Positions 35,794-44,121 of a stretch of DNA of 64,000 bases are shown here, piece after piece. A program made the translations under genes and the position numbers. Numbering within the stretch: the first letter of the stretch is position 1; each line of letters starts with the position of its first letter. Source of the DNA: CBDFGT01 sp965247225 (GTDB lineage Bacteria > Pseudomonadota > Alphaproteobacteria > Rhizobiales > Rhizobiaceae); contig CBDFGT010000009.1 in the NCBI GenBank assembly GCA_965247225.1, forward strand, positions 1-64,000. The letters are read 5' to 3'. Below the pieces are notes generated by a model. That model was not told the origin of the DNA and did no database searches. It was given only the letters and a program-made list of their open reading frames with translations.

Positions 35794-35931
35794 ATGACCG
35801 AACTGAAAATCGAACAGCTGAAGAAAATCGCCGGCGGTGCCGGTCCTTGCGGCCAGGACAAGGGCGGCAACCACGCTCCGGCTCCGTCCTGCCCGACACC
35901 AAAGCCAGCCCACGGCGGCAAGTGCTCTTGA
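35794..35931 (+). CDS. double-glycine leader peptide, copy 2 (identical protein)
   Basis: Encodes the same 45 residues as the gene at 35565. The two coding sequences differ at four third-codon positions (CTC/CTG, GCT/GCC, GGT/GGC, CCT/CCA), all silent, and in the stop codon (TAA/TGA). The flanks are unrelated, apart from a good ribosome site (GAGGAG before ATG 35794). Retention of an identical protein despite silent changes implies selection or gene conversion. A strong terminator follows at 36108. Shared leader logic as for copy 1. Confidence 0.87.
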   Translation: MTELKIEQLKKIAGGAGPCGQDKGGNHAPAPSCPTPKPAHGGKCS

Positions 35932-36107
35932 TCCGCATGACCGGGCAACGGCAATGACGCCTGCCCTACCCTGTTTTACACGAAGCCATTACACACATTA
36001 TGGCACAATGACTGACAGAACAGACAATGACTGTCCTGCCTGATTGGGTGTGTCATGATATACGCAAATATATTTGAGAAACGATATATTGACCATATAT
36101 AAACAGT

Positions 36108-36140
36108 AAACCGCAGGGGTTTTTCACTCCTGCGGTTTTT
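36108..36140 (+). terminator. rho-independent terminator after the peptide genes
   Basis: AAACCGCAGG (36108-36117) pairs with CCTGCGGTTT (36129-36138), a 10-bp stem with an 11-base loop, followed by a T5 run (36136-36140). It lies 176 bases after the second peptide stop and before the acyltransferase gene. It probably makes the peptide mRNA a separate abundant transcript, with partial or no read-through into the modification/export genes. Confidence 0.88.
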
Positions 36141-36414
36141 CATTGTTCAAGAGCGCTTCAATATTGACACCTGTCGTTCACGCACAGGGTAAATACTACA
36201 CCCAAAAAAGCGATTTTCACGATGAATTAAGCATAATTTTACCACTCTGCACCTAAAGCTGTTGATGGAATGGCATGTGCCAAGGCCCTGAACGCATGAG
36301 TGAGTATCAAATGATGTTGTCGGAACCTGTCATATCTGTTTCTGCATCCGTGATTGACTGCGGCAGATTCTTGTCAATGACAGTATGCATCCCCTGCAAT
36401 GGGGTCACCCCAAA
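36141..36414. promoter_or_regulatory. intergenic region, probable promoter of the acyltransferase/export operon
   Basis: No gene seen in these 274 bases. A TTGACA hexamer lies at 36164-36169, but the best -10-like sequence (TAAATA at 36190) is spaced 20 bases away, so the promoter assignment is weak. TGTCA-A-TGACA at 36373-36383 is a small inverted repeat just before the possible upstream ATG at 36385. A promoter here is expected because of the terminator at 36108. Confidence 0.3.
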
Positions 36415-37371
36415 ATGAAGGCAGTGGTTTCAGCCGTCAAACTACTGGCATGGCTGCCCTTGCCCTGGCGCAGGCTCATCCTGCTTGTTGCATGGCGTAT
36501 AACACTGAACTTTCGCCGTGACGTTGGCTACGGGCTGGAGCCGACCATCATGCGCTCCTTGAAAATGGGAAGCAGGCAAGCCCGCCAGATTGCCGTGGAG
36601 CACGAATTCCACGACATTCTCCAGGTGATGGAGTGGTATGCAAGCACCATGAAGACAGAACGCCAGGTCCGCGCCGATTTTCGCCATACGACCGTTGATG
36701 ACCCGCATATGCTGAAGCGTCTGGCATCCACAGGCGAACCCGTTATCCTTGCGCCCATACACATGGGTATTTTCCCGCTGGGTATTCTCTACGTGCTGGC
36801 GCATTTTTTTCGGGGCCGCCGTGTGCTGGTGCTGCGTGCGCGTGATGACCTGCCGGAAAATGCAGCAGCCATGGAACGCCTCAGCGAAGTTGCCAGCGAA
36901 TTGCGCATTCTCAACACCAGCAATGAAGCAGAATTTCTGGATGCCATGCGCTTTGCCCGCAAGGGGGCCGTTGTCATCTGCCTGTTCGATCTGCCTCCCG
37001 GCTATGGGTCACCGGCAGAAATGCAGCTGTTCGGAGAGCCGGGTTCCATGGCACTGGGAATGGATGCCATGGCCCGTATGTTGAAGGCCGTGGTCCTGCC
37101 GATGGCCGTCAGTTCGCATTTGCGCGGCGAACGCATCATGTGCGGCCAGCCCTTTGAGGTGGAAACCACCTTCACCTCGGAACGCCTTAATATTGCGGCC
37201 GGCCTTGCCCGGCAGATCGAGCGGTTTGTCAATACCGCACCGGCGCAATGGCACATGTGGACGCGCCTTCATGAATTTCGCGTACTGGAGCAGTTTGTGC
37301 CGGATGAAGACGGAATCATGGTCGGAGATCGCCCGGCAAATTCACAGGGAGTGACCCATGCAGCTGCTTGA
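36415..37371 (+). CDS. LpxL/HtrB-like acyltransferase of the peptide locus
   Basis: 318 residues from ATG 36415; ATG 36385 is also in frame but has no ribosome site. It belongs to the lipid A lauroyl/myristoyl acyltransferase-like (LPLAT) group: a hydrophobic N terminus, the NFRRDVGYG and EHEFHD region, GEPVILAPIHMG, GAVVICLFDLPPGYG, and a late basic domain. Such enzymes move an acyl chain from acyl-ACP to a hydroxyl or amine at the membrane. The HX4(D/E) motif is altered: His116 is kept but position 121 is Pro. Its place between the peptide genes and exporter, with a private ACP/ketosynthase pair, suggests it acylates the peptide; that is inference. It overlaps the HlyD gene by 14 bases. Confidence 0.8.
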   Translation: MKAVVSAVKLLAWLPLPWRRLILLVAWRITLNFRRDVGYGLEPTIMRSLKMGSRQARQIAVEHEFHDILQVMEWYASTMKTERQVRADFRHTTVDDPHMLKRLASTGEPVILAPIHMGIFPLGILYVLAHFFRGRRVLVLRARDDLPENAAAMERLSEVASELRILNTSNEAEFLDAMRFARKGAVVICLFDLPPGYGSPAEMQLFGEPGSMALGMDAMARMLKAVVLPMAVSSHLRGERIMCGQPFEVETTFTSERLNIAAGLARQIERFVNTAPAQWHMWTRLHEFRVLEQFVPDEDGIMVGDRPANSQGVTHAAA

Positions 37372-38680
37372 CAGGCTCAGGTCGATTCCTGGAAGGCTGC
37401 GGCCGGTTTCACAACCCAGGCCGCCCTCCATCATGAGCCGGTTTGAGGTAACGGGCCTGCATGAACTCGGATCGTCCATCGAATTTCGCCGGGATACGGC
37501 TTCCAGCATCATGGCCGTGTTTTTTGCAGCCCTTGCTATCTTCATCATGATCGGCATGTGGGTTGGAACATTTTCCAAACAGGAAACCATGCGGGGCGTC
37601 GTCATGGGGTCAAGCGGCAGCCTGCGCATGACCACGACAGTCCCCGGAATAGCCACAAAAATCTGGGTAAAACAGGGCGACACTGTCAAGGCCGGGCAAA
37701 AACTGCTCACCATTACACCACAGCAGACATCCGGCGGGTCAGCTTCACTGTCACAGGGCGACGTAGAGTCGCTTGAAGTCCAGAAACTCAATACCGAAAA
37801 ACAGATTGAACAGTTGCGGCAATTGCTGTCGCGTGACGACAATGACCTTCAGCAGTTCGATGCCGATTCGGATGCATTGCAAAATACGCTTCTGGAACAG
37901 ATCGCCAGTCTGGAAAAGGCCGTGGCCGACCAGAGCCGAACGGTGGAAAAATTTCAGCACTATCTCAACATCGGCTATACAACCCGCGAAAACCTGTCCG
38001 CACAGGAGCGCACCCGGCTGGAATATCTCCGCCAGCTCGCCGATTCCCGTATTCAGCTGTCCCAGCTCAACACGTCCCGCGTCGAGCGTCATCGCGCAAT
38101 CGAGCAAAGCCGCAGCAGCAACACCAACCAGCTCAGCCAGCTGACCGGCTATCTTGAGGATTATGATGCCAGGATCGAGCGTGCGAAATCGCTGGTCGCT
38201 ACCGATATTCTGGCTTCTGCCGATGGCAAGATTGCCGCCCTCAACGTGCGCGAAGGCAGTGAAGTGGAAGCCGGCGATACAGTTGCCGCCATAGGGGATC
38301 CGGACGCGCCTTTCACCATTGGCCTGCAGGCTCCGTCCAAGGCCATTGGTCTTGTCACCGTCGGCCAGCGTGTGGTTCTGAAATATGATGCCTTCCCGTT
38401 CAAAACCTTTGGGGTAAAATATGGGAAGATCACCTCTATCGGCGAACAACCCCTCGTTTTGCCGAAGGTTCTTGACACCACGTCCATGGCAGACCCGCGC
38501 CGTCCGCCCCAATCCAACTTCCTCATCGAGGTGCAGCCGGAAGACAGCAAAATCGTCGCCTATGGCATTGAGCGCCCGATCCTGATCGGCTCTACCCTGA
38601 CAGCCGATGTCGTGGTCGAGCGGCGACGGCTGATCGACTGGGTTCTGGATCCAATTCTTGCCATGAAGGGGCGCCTATGA
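37358..38680 (+). CDS. HlyD-family periplasmic adaptor (membrane fusion protein)
   Basis: 440 residues. A single membrane helix at about residues 50-72 follows a 49-residue cytoplasmic tail. Next come the lipoyl-like half-motif (GIATKIWVKQGDTVKAGQKLLTI), a coiled-coil hairpin (about residues 130-275, Gln/Arg/Leu-rich), the second lipoyl half (GKIAALNVREGSEVEAGDTVAAIGDP) and a C-terminal beta domain. This is the adaptor that links an ABC exporter to an outer-membrane TolC channel. The start overlaps the acyltransferase end, and the stop overlaps the ABC gene start (ATGA), so all three are translationally coupled. Confidence 0.92.
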   Translation: MQLLDRLRSIPGRLRPVSQPRPPSIMSRFEVTGLHELGSSIEFRRDTASSIMAVFFAALAIFIMIGMWVGTFSKQETMRGVVMGSSGSLRMTTTVPGIATKIWVKQGDTVKAGQKLLTITPQQTSGGSASLSQGDVESLEVQKLNTEKQIEQLRQLLSRDDNDLQQFDADSDALQNTLLEQIASLEKAVADQSRTVEKFQHYLNIGYTTRENLSAQERTRLEYLRQLADSRIQLSQLNTSRVERHRAIEQSRSSNTNQLSQLTGYLEDYDARIERAKSLVATDILASADGKIAALNVREGSEVEAGDTVAAIGDPDAPFTIGLQAPSKAIGLVTVGQRVVLKYDAFPFKTFGVKYGKITSIGEQPLVLPKVLDTTSMADPRRPPQSNFLIEVQPEDSKIVAYGIERPILIGSTLTADVVVERRRLIDWVLDPILAMKGRL

Positions 38681-41004
38681 GCCTGCCGTTTTTCTCCAGC
38701 AAACCGCGCATCCGCACCATCCTGCAAAGCGAGGCACAGGAATGCGGGCTTGCAAGCCTTGCCATGGTTGCCAATGCCTATGGCCATAACGTTGATCTGC
38801 CATACATGCGTTCGATCCACCAGATCTACAAGGGTGGAATGACGCTGGCAGAACTCTACAATCTGGCCTCCAGTTTCAGCCTGGATGCCAGGGGCCTGTC
38901 GATCCAGAACACGGAAGAACTGATGGCCCTGAAGCTGCCCGCCATCCTGCACTGGGAAGGCCGCCATTATGTGGTGCTGGAATCCGTCAAGCGTGGAACG
39001 TTTGTCATTCACGATCCTGCTGTCGGCAGGCGGCTCTATCAAAAGCAGGATCTTGACAAGCATTTTTCAGGCATTGCCCTGGAATTTGCCCCGCAAATGT
39101 CGGTGGAAAAAATTGTTTCCAGCAATGGACTGAAGCTTTGGGACATTGTCAAAGGCAGTGACGGCTTTCATGCTGCCTTCTCGAAAATCCTCATTGTCAC
39201 ACTGGCCGTTGGCATATTGACGCTGGCAACACCGATCCTGTTGCAGGTCTCGCTGGATTTTGTGCTGCCACAGGCCGACGTCGATCTTCTGGGCATTCTG
39301 ACCATCGGTCTTATGGTACTTTTGATATTTGAAAATGTCGGGCGGTGGCTGCGCGATATGGTCATCCTGCGCACATCGATCGGCATGCAGATCCAGTTCA
39401 CCCGCTCGGTTGTCAGCCATGGCCTGCGCCTTCCGCTGCATTATTTTGAAGCCCGCCATCCCGGTGATTTTGTCACACGTCTGGAATCGGTTGATCATGT
39501 CAAGGCCTTTGCCGCAGATGGCATGGTGCGCTCCTTTGCCGATGCCCTGATGTCCATCATTTCTGTCGCCCTGATGTTCTACTACTCCACGACATTGACC
39601 TTCATGGTTTTGGCAACTCTGGTCGCCGCCATTGGCTGTCGCACCATCTTTCTCGACAAGACCCGCATTTATACATCGGATTCTCTGGCAGCAAAGACCG
39701 AACAGATCAGCACGCTGCTTGATGGCCTTGACCAGATTACAGCGATCAAGGCGCATAATGTTGCAAACCGTTATGAACAACGCTGGTTTGAAAAACTGGC
39801 AAAATTCGCCAGCCAGGATTTTATGGCCCGCAAGGTGCAGGTCGATGCGCAGCTCTGGGTTCATTCCGCCGTAGTTCTGGGTACCATTGCCACACTCTAT
39901 GCAGGTGTCGCTGCCGTTTTGACCAATGAAATGACCATCGGCATGCTTTATGCCTTTTTCGCGCTGCGCTCTGCATTTTTCATGACAGCCGATACATTGA
40001 CGACCAACCTGATGCATCTCACAGTGATCGGAGCCCATGTCCGGCGCCTGGAAGATGTCATTCAGCAAACCCCGGAAGCAACAGCCAAGACCGGTATTAT
40101 CAAGAAGTCCATCCGCCGTGACATTGAAATCCAGAATATTGCCATCAGCTTTGGGTCTGAATCACGACCGGTTGTTTCAAATGCCAGTTTCAGGATCAGC
40201 GTCGAGCGCAACGAGCGGATTGCCATTGTCGGGGAATCCGGCTCCGGAAAATCCTCCCTGCTGAAAGTCATTGCCAGCCTGTCAGAGCCGACCGAAGGAA
40301 CAGTGCTTGTTGACGGCCAGCCCCTGTCGCGGTTCGGCGTCATGGAATATCGTGCCAATATGGGCGCGGTGTTCGCCGGCGACGGCCTGCTGCAGGCCAC
40401 GCTGGCCGAAAATGTCAGCCTCTTTGATCCCGATATTACCGTTGACCAGATCTATGGTGCCCTGAGCCTTGTAGGGTTGGCAGACGAGGTTGAGGCCCTT
40501 CCCCAGGGCCTTGGCACCCAGATTTCCAATGGAAATTCTCTTCTGTCAACCGGTCAGCGCCGCCGGGTTCTGGCAGCGCGCGCCATCTGCCGCTATCCGC
40601 GCCTCATGCTGTTTGACGAGATTACCGCCAATCTGGATGCCGAAACGGAGCACAAGCTCCTGCAAAAGCTTTGCCAGTTGCCGGGAGCCAAAATCTTCGT
40701 GACCCACAGCGACCGCCTGCTCGACTATGTCGACCGGGCCTATCGTCTGGAAAATGGTATCCTGTCACCGATTGAAAAACAGGGCCGAACCATCGAATCC
40801 GTCGAGCCGGCATCTGGGCGGGTCGCGGAAAGAACAGCCGGGAAGCCTGATGCGCAAACTCCACCTTCGCAAACTTCGGCTTCGCAAAAACAGCCAGGCA
40901 ACGACGACAGCGCCAGCCAGTCACCTCATGTCCAGCCGGAGCGGCAGTTCACCGGCATGAAACTCGGACTTCTGCGCAACCGCAACCGCACGAGTGCAGC
41001 CTGA
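38677..41004 (+). CDS. peptidase-containing ABC exporter (C39 bacteriocin type)
   Basis: 775 residues. The N-terminal C39 peptidase has all its catalytic residues: Gln17, Cys23 (QSEAQECGLASLAM), His97 (GRHYVVLE) and Asp113 (IHDPAVG). The membrane domain spans about residues 160-430. The nucleotide-binding domain has Walker A GESGSGKSSLL (about 519-529), Walker B LMLFDE (about 644-649) and H-loop VTHSD. The signature motif is LSTGQRRR rather than LSGGQ. An unstructured Ser/Pro/Gln-rich tail of roughly 80 residues ends the protein. It should cut the double-glycine leader and export the core, with HlyD and TolC partners. Confidence 0.93.
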   Translation: MSLPFFSSKPRIRTILQSEAQECGLASLAMVANAYGHNVDLPYMRSIHQIYKGGMTLAELYNLASSFSLDARGLSIQNTEELMALKLPAILHWEGRHYVVLESVKRGTFVIHDPAVGRRLYQKQDLDKHFSGIALEFAPQMSVEKIVSSNGLKLWDIVKGSDGFHAAFSKILIVTLAVGILTLATPILLQVSLDFVLPQADVDLLGILTIGLMVLLIFENVGRWLRDMVILRTSIGMQIQFTRSVVSHGLRLPLHYFEARHPGDFVTRLESVDHVKAFAADGMVRSFADALMSIISVALMFYYSTTLTFMVLATLVAAIGCRTIFLDKTRIYTSDSLAAKTEQISTLLDGLDQITAIKAHNVANRYEQRWFEKLAKFASQDFMARKVQVDAQLWVHSAVVLGTIATLYAGVAAVLTNEMTIGMLYAFFALRSAFFMTADTLTTNLMHLTVIGAHVRRLEDVIQQTPEATAKTGIIKKSIRRDIEIQNIAISFGSESRPVVSNASFRISVERNERIAIVGESGSGKSSLLKVIASLSEPTEGTVLVDGQPLSRFGVMEYRANMGAVFAGDGLLQATLAENVSLFDPDITVDQIYGALSLVGLADEVEALPQGLGTQISNGNSLLSTGQRRRVLAARAICRYPRLMLFDEITANLDAETEHKLLQKLCQLPGAKIFVTHSDRLLDYVDRAYRLENGILSPIEKQGRTIESVEPASGRVAERTAGKPDAQTPPSQTSASQKQPGNDDSASQSPHVQPERQFTGMKLGLLRNRNRTSAA

Positions 41005-41012
41005 AAAGGCTG
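40997..41012 (+). terminator. small hairpin at the end of the export operon
   Basis: CAGCCT and AGGCTG form a 6-bp stem closed by a GAAA tetraloop over the stop codon of the ABC gene. There is no T-run, and the convergent gene ends at 41017, so this is a weak candidate. Confidence 0.3.
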
Positions 41013-41016
41013 TTCC

Positions 41017-42390
41017 TCAATCCGGGGACAGTGCCGCCGCCACGCGGTCAAGCACATTGCGCAAGGTTGAAACAACCGTATCAACCTCGGCATGACTGAT
41101 CGTCAGTGGCGGCGATGCCAGCATGCGGTCTCCCGTTGCCCGCAGGATCAAACCATCCATGAGGCAGAAATTGCGCACAATCATGCCAATATCGCCCGGC
41201 TTGGAAAAGCGCGTGCGGGTTTTCTTGTCGAGCGCCAGTTGGACGGCACCTATCAGGCCGACGCTGACAGCCTCACCCACCATCTCATGATCGGCAAGTG
41301 ACCCCCACGCCCTGGCAAAATAGGGGCCGATATCATCCTGCACCCGCTCAACCAGGTGTTCGTCCTCGATGATCTTGATATTGGCAAGGGCTGCGGCTGC
41401 GGCCACAGGATGCCCGGAATAGGTAAAGCCGTGGTTGAACTCGCCGCCCTGGTTGATCAGCACGTCGGCAACCCGGTCGGAAACCAGCACGCCACCAATC
41501 GGCAGATAGCCGGAAGAAAGGCCCTTGGCAATCGGGCAAAGGTCCGGTTCCAGCCCGTAATGCTGATAACCGAACCATTGTCCCAACCGGCCAAAACCGC
41601 AGATCACTTCATCGGTCACCAGAAGAATGTTGCGGGCCTTGCAGATACGGGCAATTTCCGGCCAATAGGTCGCAGGCGGGATGATGACGCCGCCTGCCCC
41701 CTGTATAGGCTCGCCGACAAAGGCGGCCACATTGTCCTCGCCCAGCGCATCAATGGTCTCTTCCAGTTCGCGTGCCATTTTCAGGCCGAACTCTTCCGGG
41801 GTGAGATCTCCGCCCTCGGCATACCAATAGGGCTGGTTGATATGGACGATACCCGGAATGGGCAGATCACCCTGTTCATGCATGGACTTCATGCCGCCAA
41901 GGCTGGCCCCGGCAACAGTCGATCCATGATAGCCATTCTTGCGGGCAATGACAATTTTCTTCGATGGCTGACCAAGTGTTGCCCAATAGACCCGCGCCAT
42001 GCGGAACCAGGTATCATTGGCCTCGGAGCCGGAACCCGTGAAAAACACATGGTTCATGTGTGCGCCTGCATGCGAGGTAATTTTCTGCGCCAGAAGTGCC
42101 GTAGGCGTCGTCGTCGTGCCGAAAAACATATTGTAATAAGGCAGTTCATTCATCTGGGCATAGACGGCATCGGCAATCTCGCGCCGTCCATAGCCTACAT
42201 TCACACACCACAATCCCGCAAACGCATCCAGATACCGCGTCCCGTGACTGTCATAGATATAGACACCCTCGGCACGCTCGATAACCCGCACTCCACCATC
42301 AACAAGCGCCTTCATGTCGGCGAAGGGGTGGATATGATGGGCCGTATCAATCGCGGCAATATTGGAAACCGGTGGAGATTTTGATGTCAT
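41017..42390 (-). CDS. class III aminotransferase (polyamine/beta-alanine:pyruvate type)
   Basis: 457 residues from ATG 42390; a longer start at 42438 is less likely. PLP-enzyme blocks: VFFTGSGSEANDTWFRMAR, NGYHGSTVAGASLGG, LLVTDEVICGFGRLG, and the PLP lysine in PIAKGLSSGYLPIGG. It matches omega-amino acid:pyruvate transaminases such as putrescine-pyruvate aminotransferase (SpuC-like). It is divergent from a glutamine synthetase-like gene, a common pairing in polyamine breakdown. It lies between the export operon and tolC and has no evident link to them. Confidence 0.88.
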   Translation of the reverse strand: MTSKSPPVSNIAAIDTAHHIHPFADMKALVDGGVRVIERAEGVYIYDSHGTRYLDAFAGLWCVNVGYGRREIADAVYAQMNELPYYNMFFGTTTTPTALLAQKITSHAGAHMNHVFFTGSGSEANDTWFRMARVYWATLGQPSKKIVIARKNGYHGSTVAGASLGGMKSMHEQGDLPIPGIVHINQPYWYAEGGDLTPEEFGLKMARELEETIDALGEDNVAAFVGEPIQGAGGVIIPPATYWPEIARICKARNILLVTDEVICGFGRLGQWFGYQHYGLEPDLCPIAKGLSSGYLPIGGVLVSDRVADVLINQGGEFNHGFTYSGHPVAAAAALANIKIIEDEHLVERVQDDIGPYFARAWGSLADHEMVGEAVSVGLIGAVQLALDKKTRTRFSKPGDIGMIVRNFCLMDGLILRATGDRMLASPPLTISHAEVDTVVSTLRNVLDRVAAALSPD

Positions 42391-42566
42391 GGAATGGAAG
42401 CCCTTGTCACAAGCAGCGACGACAGCCGCTTTGACCACATTGAATCAGTGTGTTTTATCAGCTACGAACATGACCTTGGAAATCGGATTTGGCAAGAGAG
42501 TGATCTGTGTGGTGCATCTCGTGGTAAATGCCGGACGAACAGAAAGGCCATGAAGGTAACCTGACC

Positions 42567-43904
42567 ATGACAGACAAGACCGCCCTGCCGCCTCATATTG
42601 AAATCATGATCGTGGACATGAACGGACGGATGCGCGGCAAGCGGATTCCGGCTGATGCCGAAAAGAAAATCTGGAACGGGTCGGTGCGGCTGCCGGCCTC
42701 CACCCAGTCTCTCGATATATGGGGCGATGACAATGATGACCTGACCGGCCTGTCCCTGACCATCGGCGATCCGGATGGTATCTGTCTTCCCGACCGTCGT
42801 ACCCATGTCCCTATGCCATGGGCCGGCGAAGGTTCAAGCCAGGTGCTGGCCACCATGCATGAACTGGACGGCGTGACGCCGCATTTTCTCGATCCCCGTG
42901 GCATTCTGGCACGCCTTCTCAAGCGTTTTGCCGAGCGCGGGCTCACGCCGGTTGTGGCAACCGAGCTGGAATTCTATGTTGTGGAAGATGACTGGCGCGA
43001 AACCGGAAAACCTGTTCCGCCTGCCCGCCTGTCCTTTCGGGGTGCACCCAACGGCTATCAGCTTTACGAAATGGATGCCGTCGATACGATGGATGCCTAT
43101 ATCCAGACAGTACGGGCCTATGCCCATGCGCAAGGTCTGCCCGCCGATGCCACAACAGCAGAATTTGGCCCCGGCCAATATGAGATCAATCTCCTGCACC
43201 GGGCCGACGCGCTGGCTGCTGCCGACGACTGCATCTACCTGAAGCGCATCGTGGAACAGGCGGCCCGCAAGCATGGTCTGAAATCCACCTGCATGGCAAA
43301 ACCCTACCGTGAACATGCAGGTTCCGGCCTGCATGTGCATGCCAGCATTATTGACCGCGATGGCAGGAATATTTTCGATCAGGATGATGCAAACCACACA
43401 TTGCTGAAATCCGTCTCCGCCGGCATGCTGAACACCATGCGGGATGCACAACTGATTTTTGCGCCCTTTGCAAATTCCTACCGCCGTTTCCAGCCTGGCT
43501 CCTTTGCACCCGTCGACCTGACCTGGGGCTATGGCAATCGCGGTACAGCCATCCGTATTCCTGAAAGCGACGGCCCCGCAGCCCGGATTGAACATCGCGT
43601 TGCAGGTGCCGATGCCAACCCTTATCTTTTGCTGACGGCAATCTTGGGCGGCATGCTTCAGGGGCTTGATGCGACGCTCGATCCGGGTCCGGCAACAACA
43701 CCAACCTCCGGCCCCCAAAATCCGACGCGCCTGACCCATGATTTTCTGACCGCCGTGGAGGAATTCTCCGCCTCATCCTTTGTCAGGGATATTTTGGGCG
43801 CGCCCTACCAGAAGCTTTATGGTGATACCAAGCGCAAGGAAGCCATCACATTCCTGCAGACCGTTTCCGATTTTGACTACCAGACTTACCTGCCGCGCAT
43901 CTGA
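42567..43904 (+). CDS. glutamine synthetase family protein (gamma-glutamylputrescine synthetase-like)
   Basis: 445 residues from ATG 42567, preceded by AAGGTAA. The glutamine synthetase fold is evident: metal/ATP residues in VVATELEFYVVEDD, QYEINLLH, CMAKPYREHAGSGLHVHASI, and the substrate-binding NSYRRFQPGSFAPVDLTWGYGNRGTAIRIP block. The N-terminal beta-grasp part is short, as in PuuA/GlnA3-type ligases that glutamylate amines instead of making glutamine. Together with the divergent aminotransferase it suggests catabolism of putrescine or a similar amine. Confidence 0.88.
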   Translation: MTDKTALPPHIEIMIVDMNGRMRGKRIPADAEKKIWNGSVRLPASTQSLDIWGDDNDDLTGLSLTIGDPDGICLPDRRTHVPMPWAGEGSSQVLATMHELDGVTPHFLDPRGILARLLKRFAERGLTPVVATELEFYVVEDDWRETGKPVPPARLSFRGAPNGYQLYEMDAVDTMDAYIQTVRAYAHAQGLPADATTAEFGPGQYEINLLHRADALAAADDCIYLKRIVEQAARKHGLKSTCMAKPYREHAGSGLHVHASIIDRDGRNIFDQDDANHTLLKSVSAGMLNTMRDAQLIFAPFANSYRRFQPGSFAPVDLTWGYGNRGTAIRIPESDGPAARIEHRVAGADANPYLLLTAILGGMLQGLDATLDPGPATTPTSGPQNPTRLTHDFLTAVEEFSASSFVRDILGAPYQKLYGDTKRKEAITFLQTVSDFDYQTYLPRI

Positions 43905-44121
43905 ATTGCGCAAGGGTGCATATTGCCAAAGAACAAGTAAGCCGACATGCAAATGACCTTTGCACAAGGTATCCGGATGTCCACAGGCCATAGATAAAGC
44001 AGAGGAAATTTAGGCAACATTAATGATTTTGATTAATAGTCTGTCTACCATGTTCAAACGGTATCTCATTGAGGTTTCGCAAGATCATTTCTGCAAGCAG
44101 CGTTGTACAAGAGGTAAATCC

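Noticed and set aside
35565..35931. Peptides as methanobactin or lanthipeptide precursors
   Set aside because: No MbnB/MbnC, LanB/C/M, YcaO or radical-SAM gene is nearby, and the leader is the double-glycine type.
42567..43904. Housekeeping glutamine synthetase glnA
   Set aside because: The N-terminal domain and neighbouring aminotransferase fit the amine-glutamylating subgroup (PuuA-like) better; glnB, the usual neighbour of glnA, is absent.
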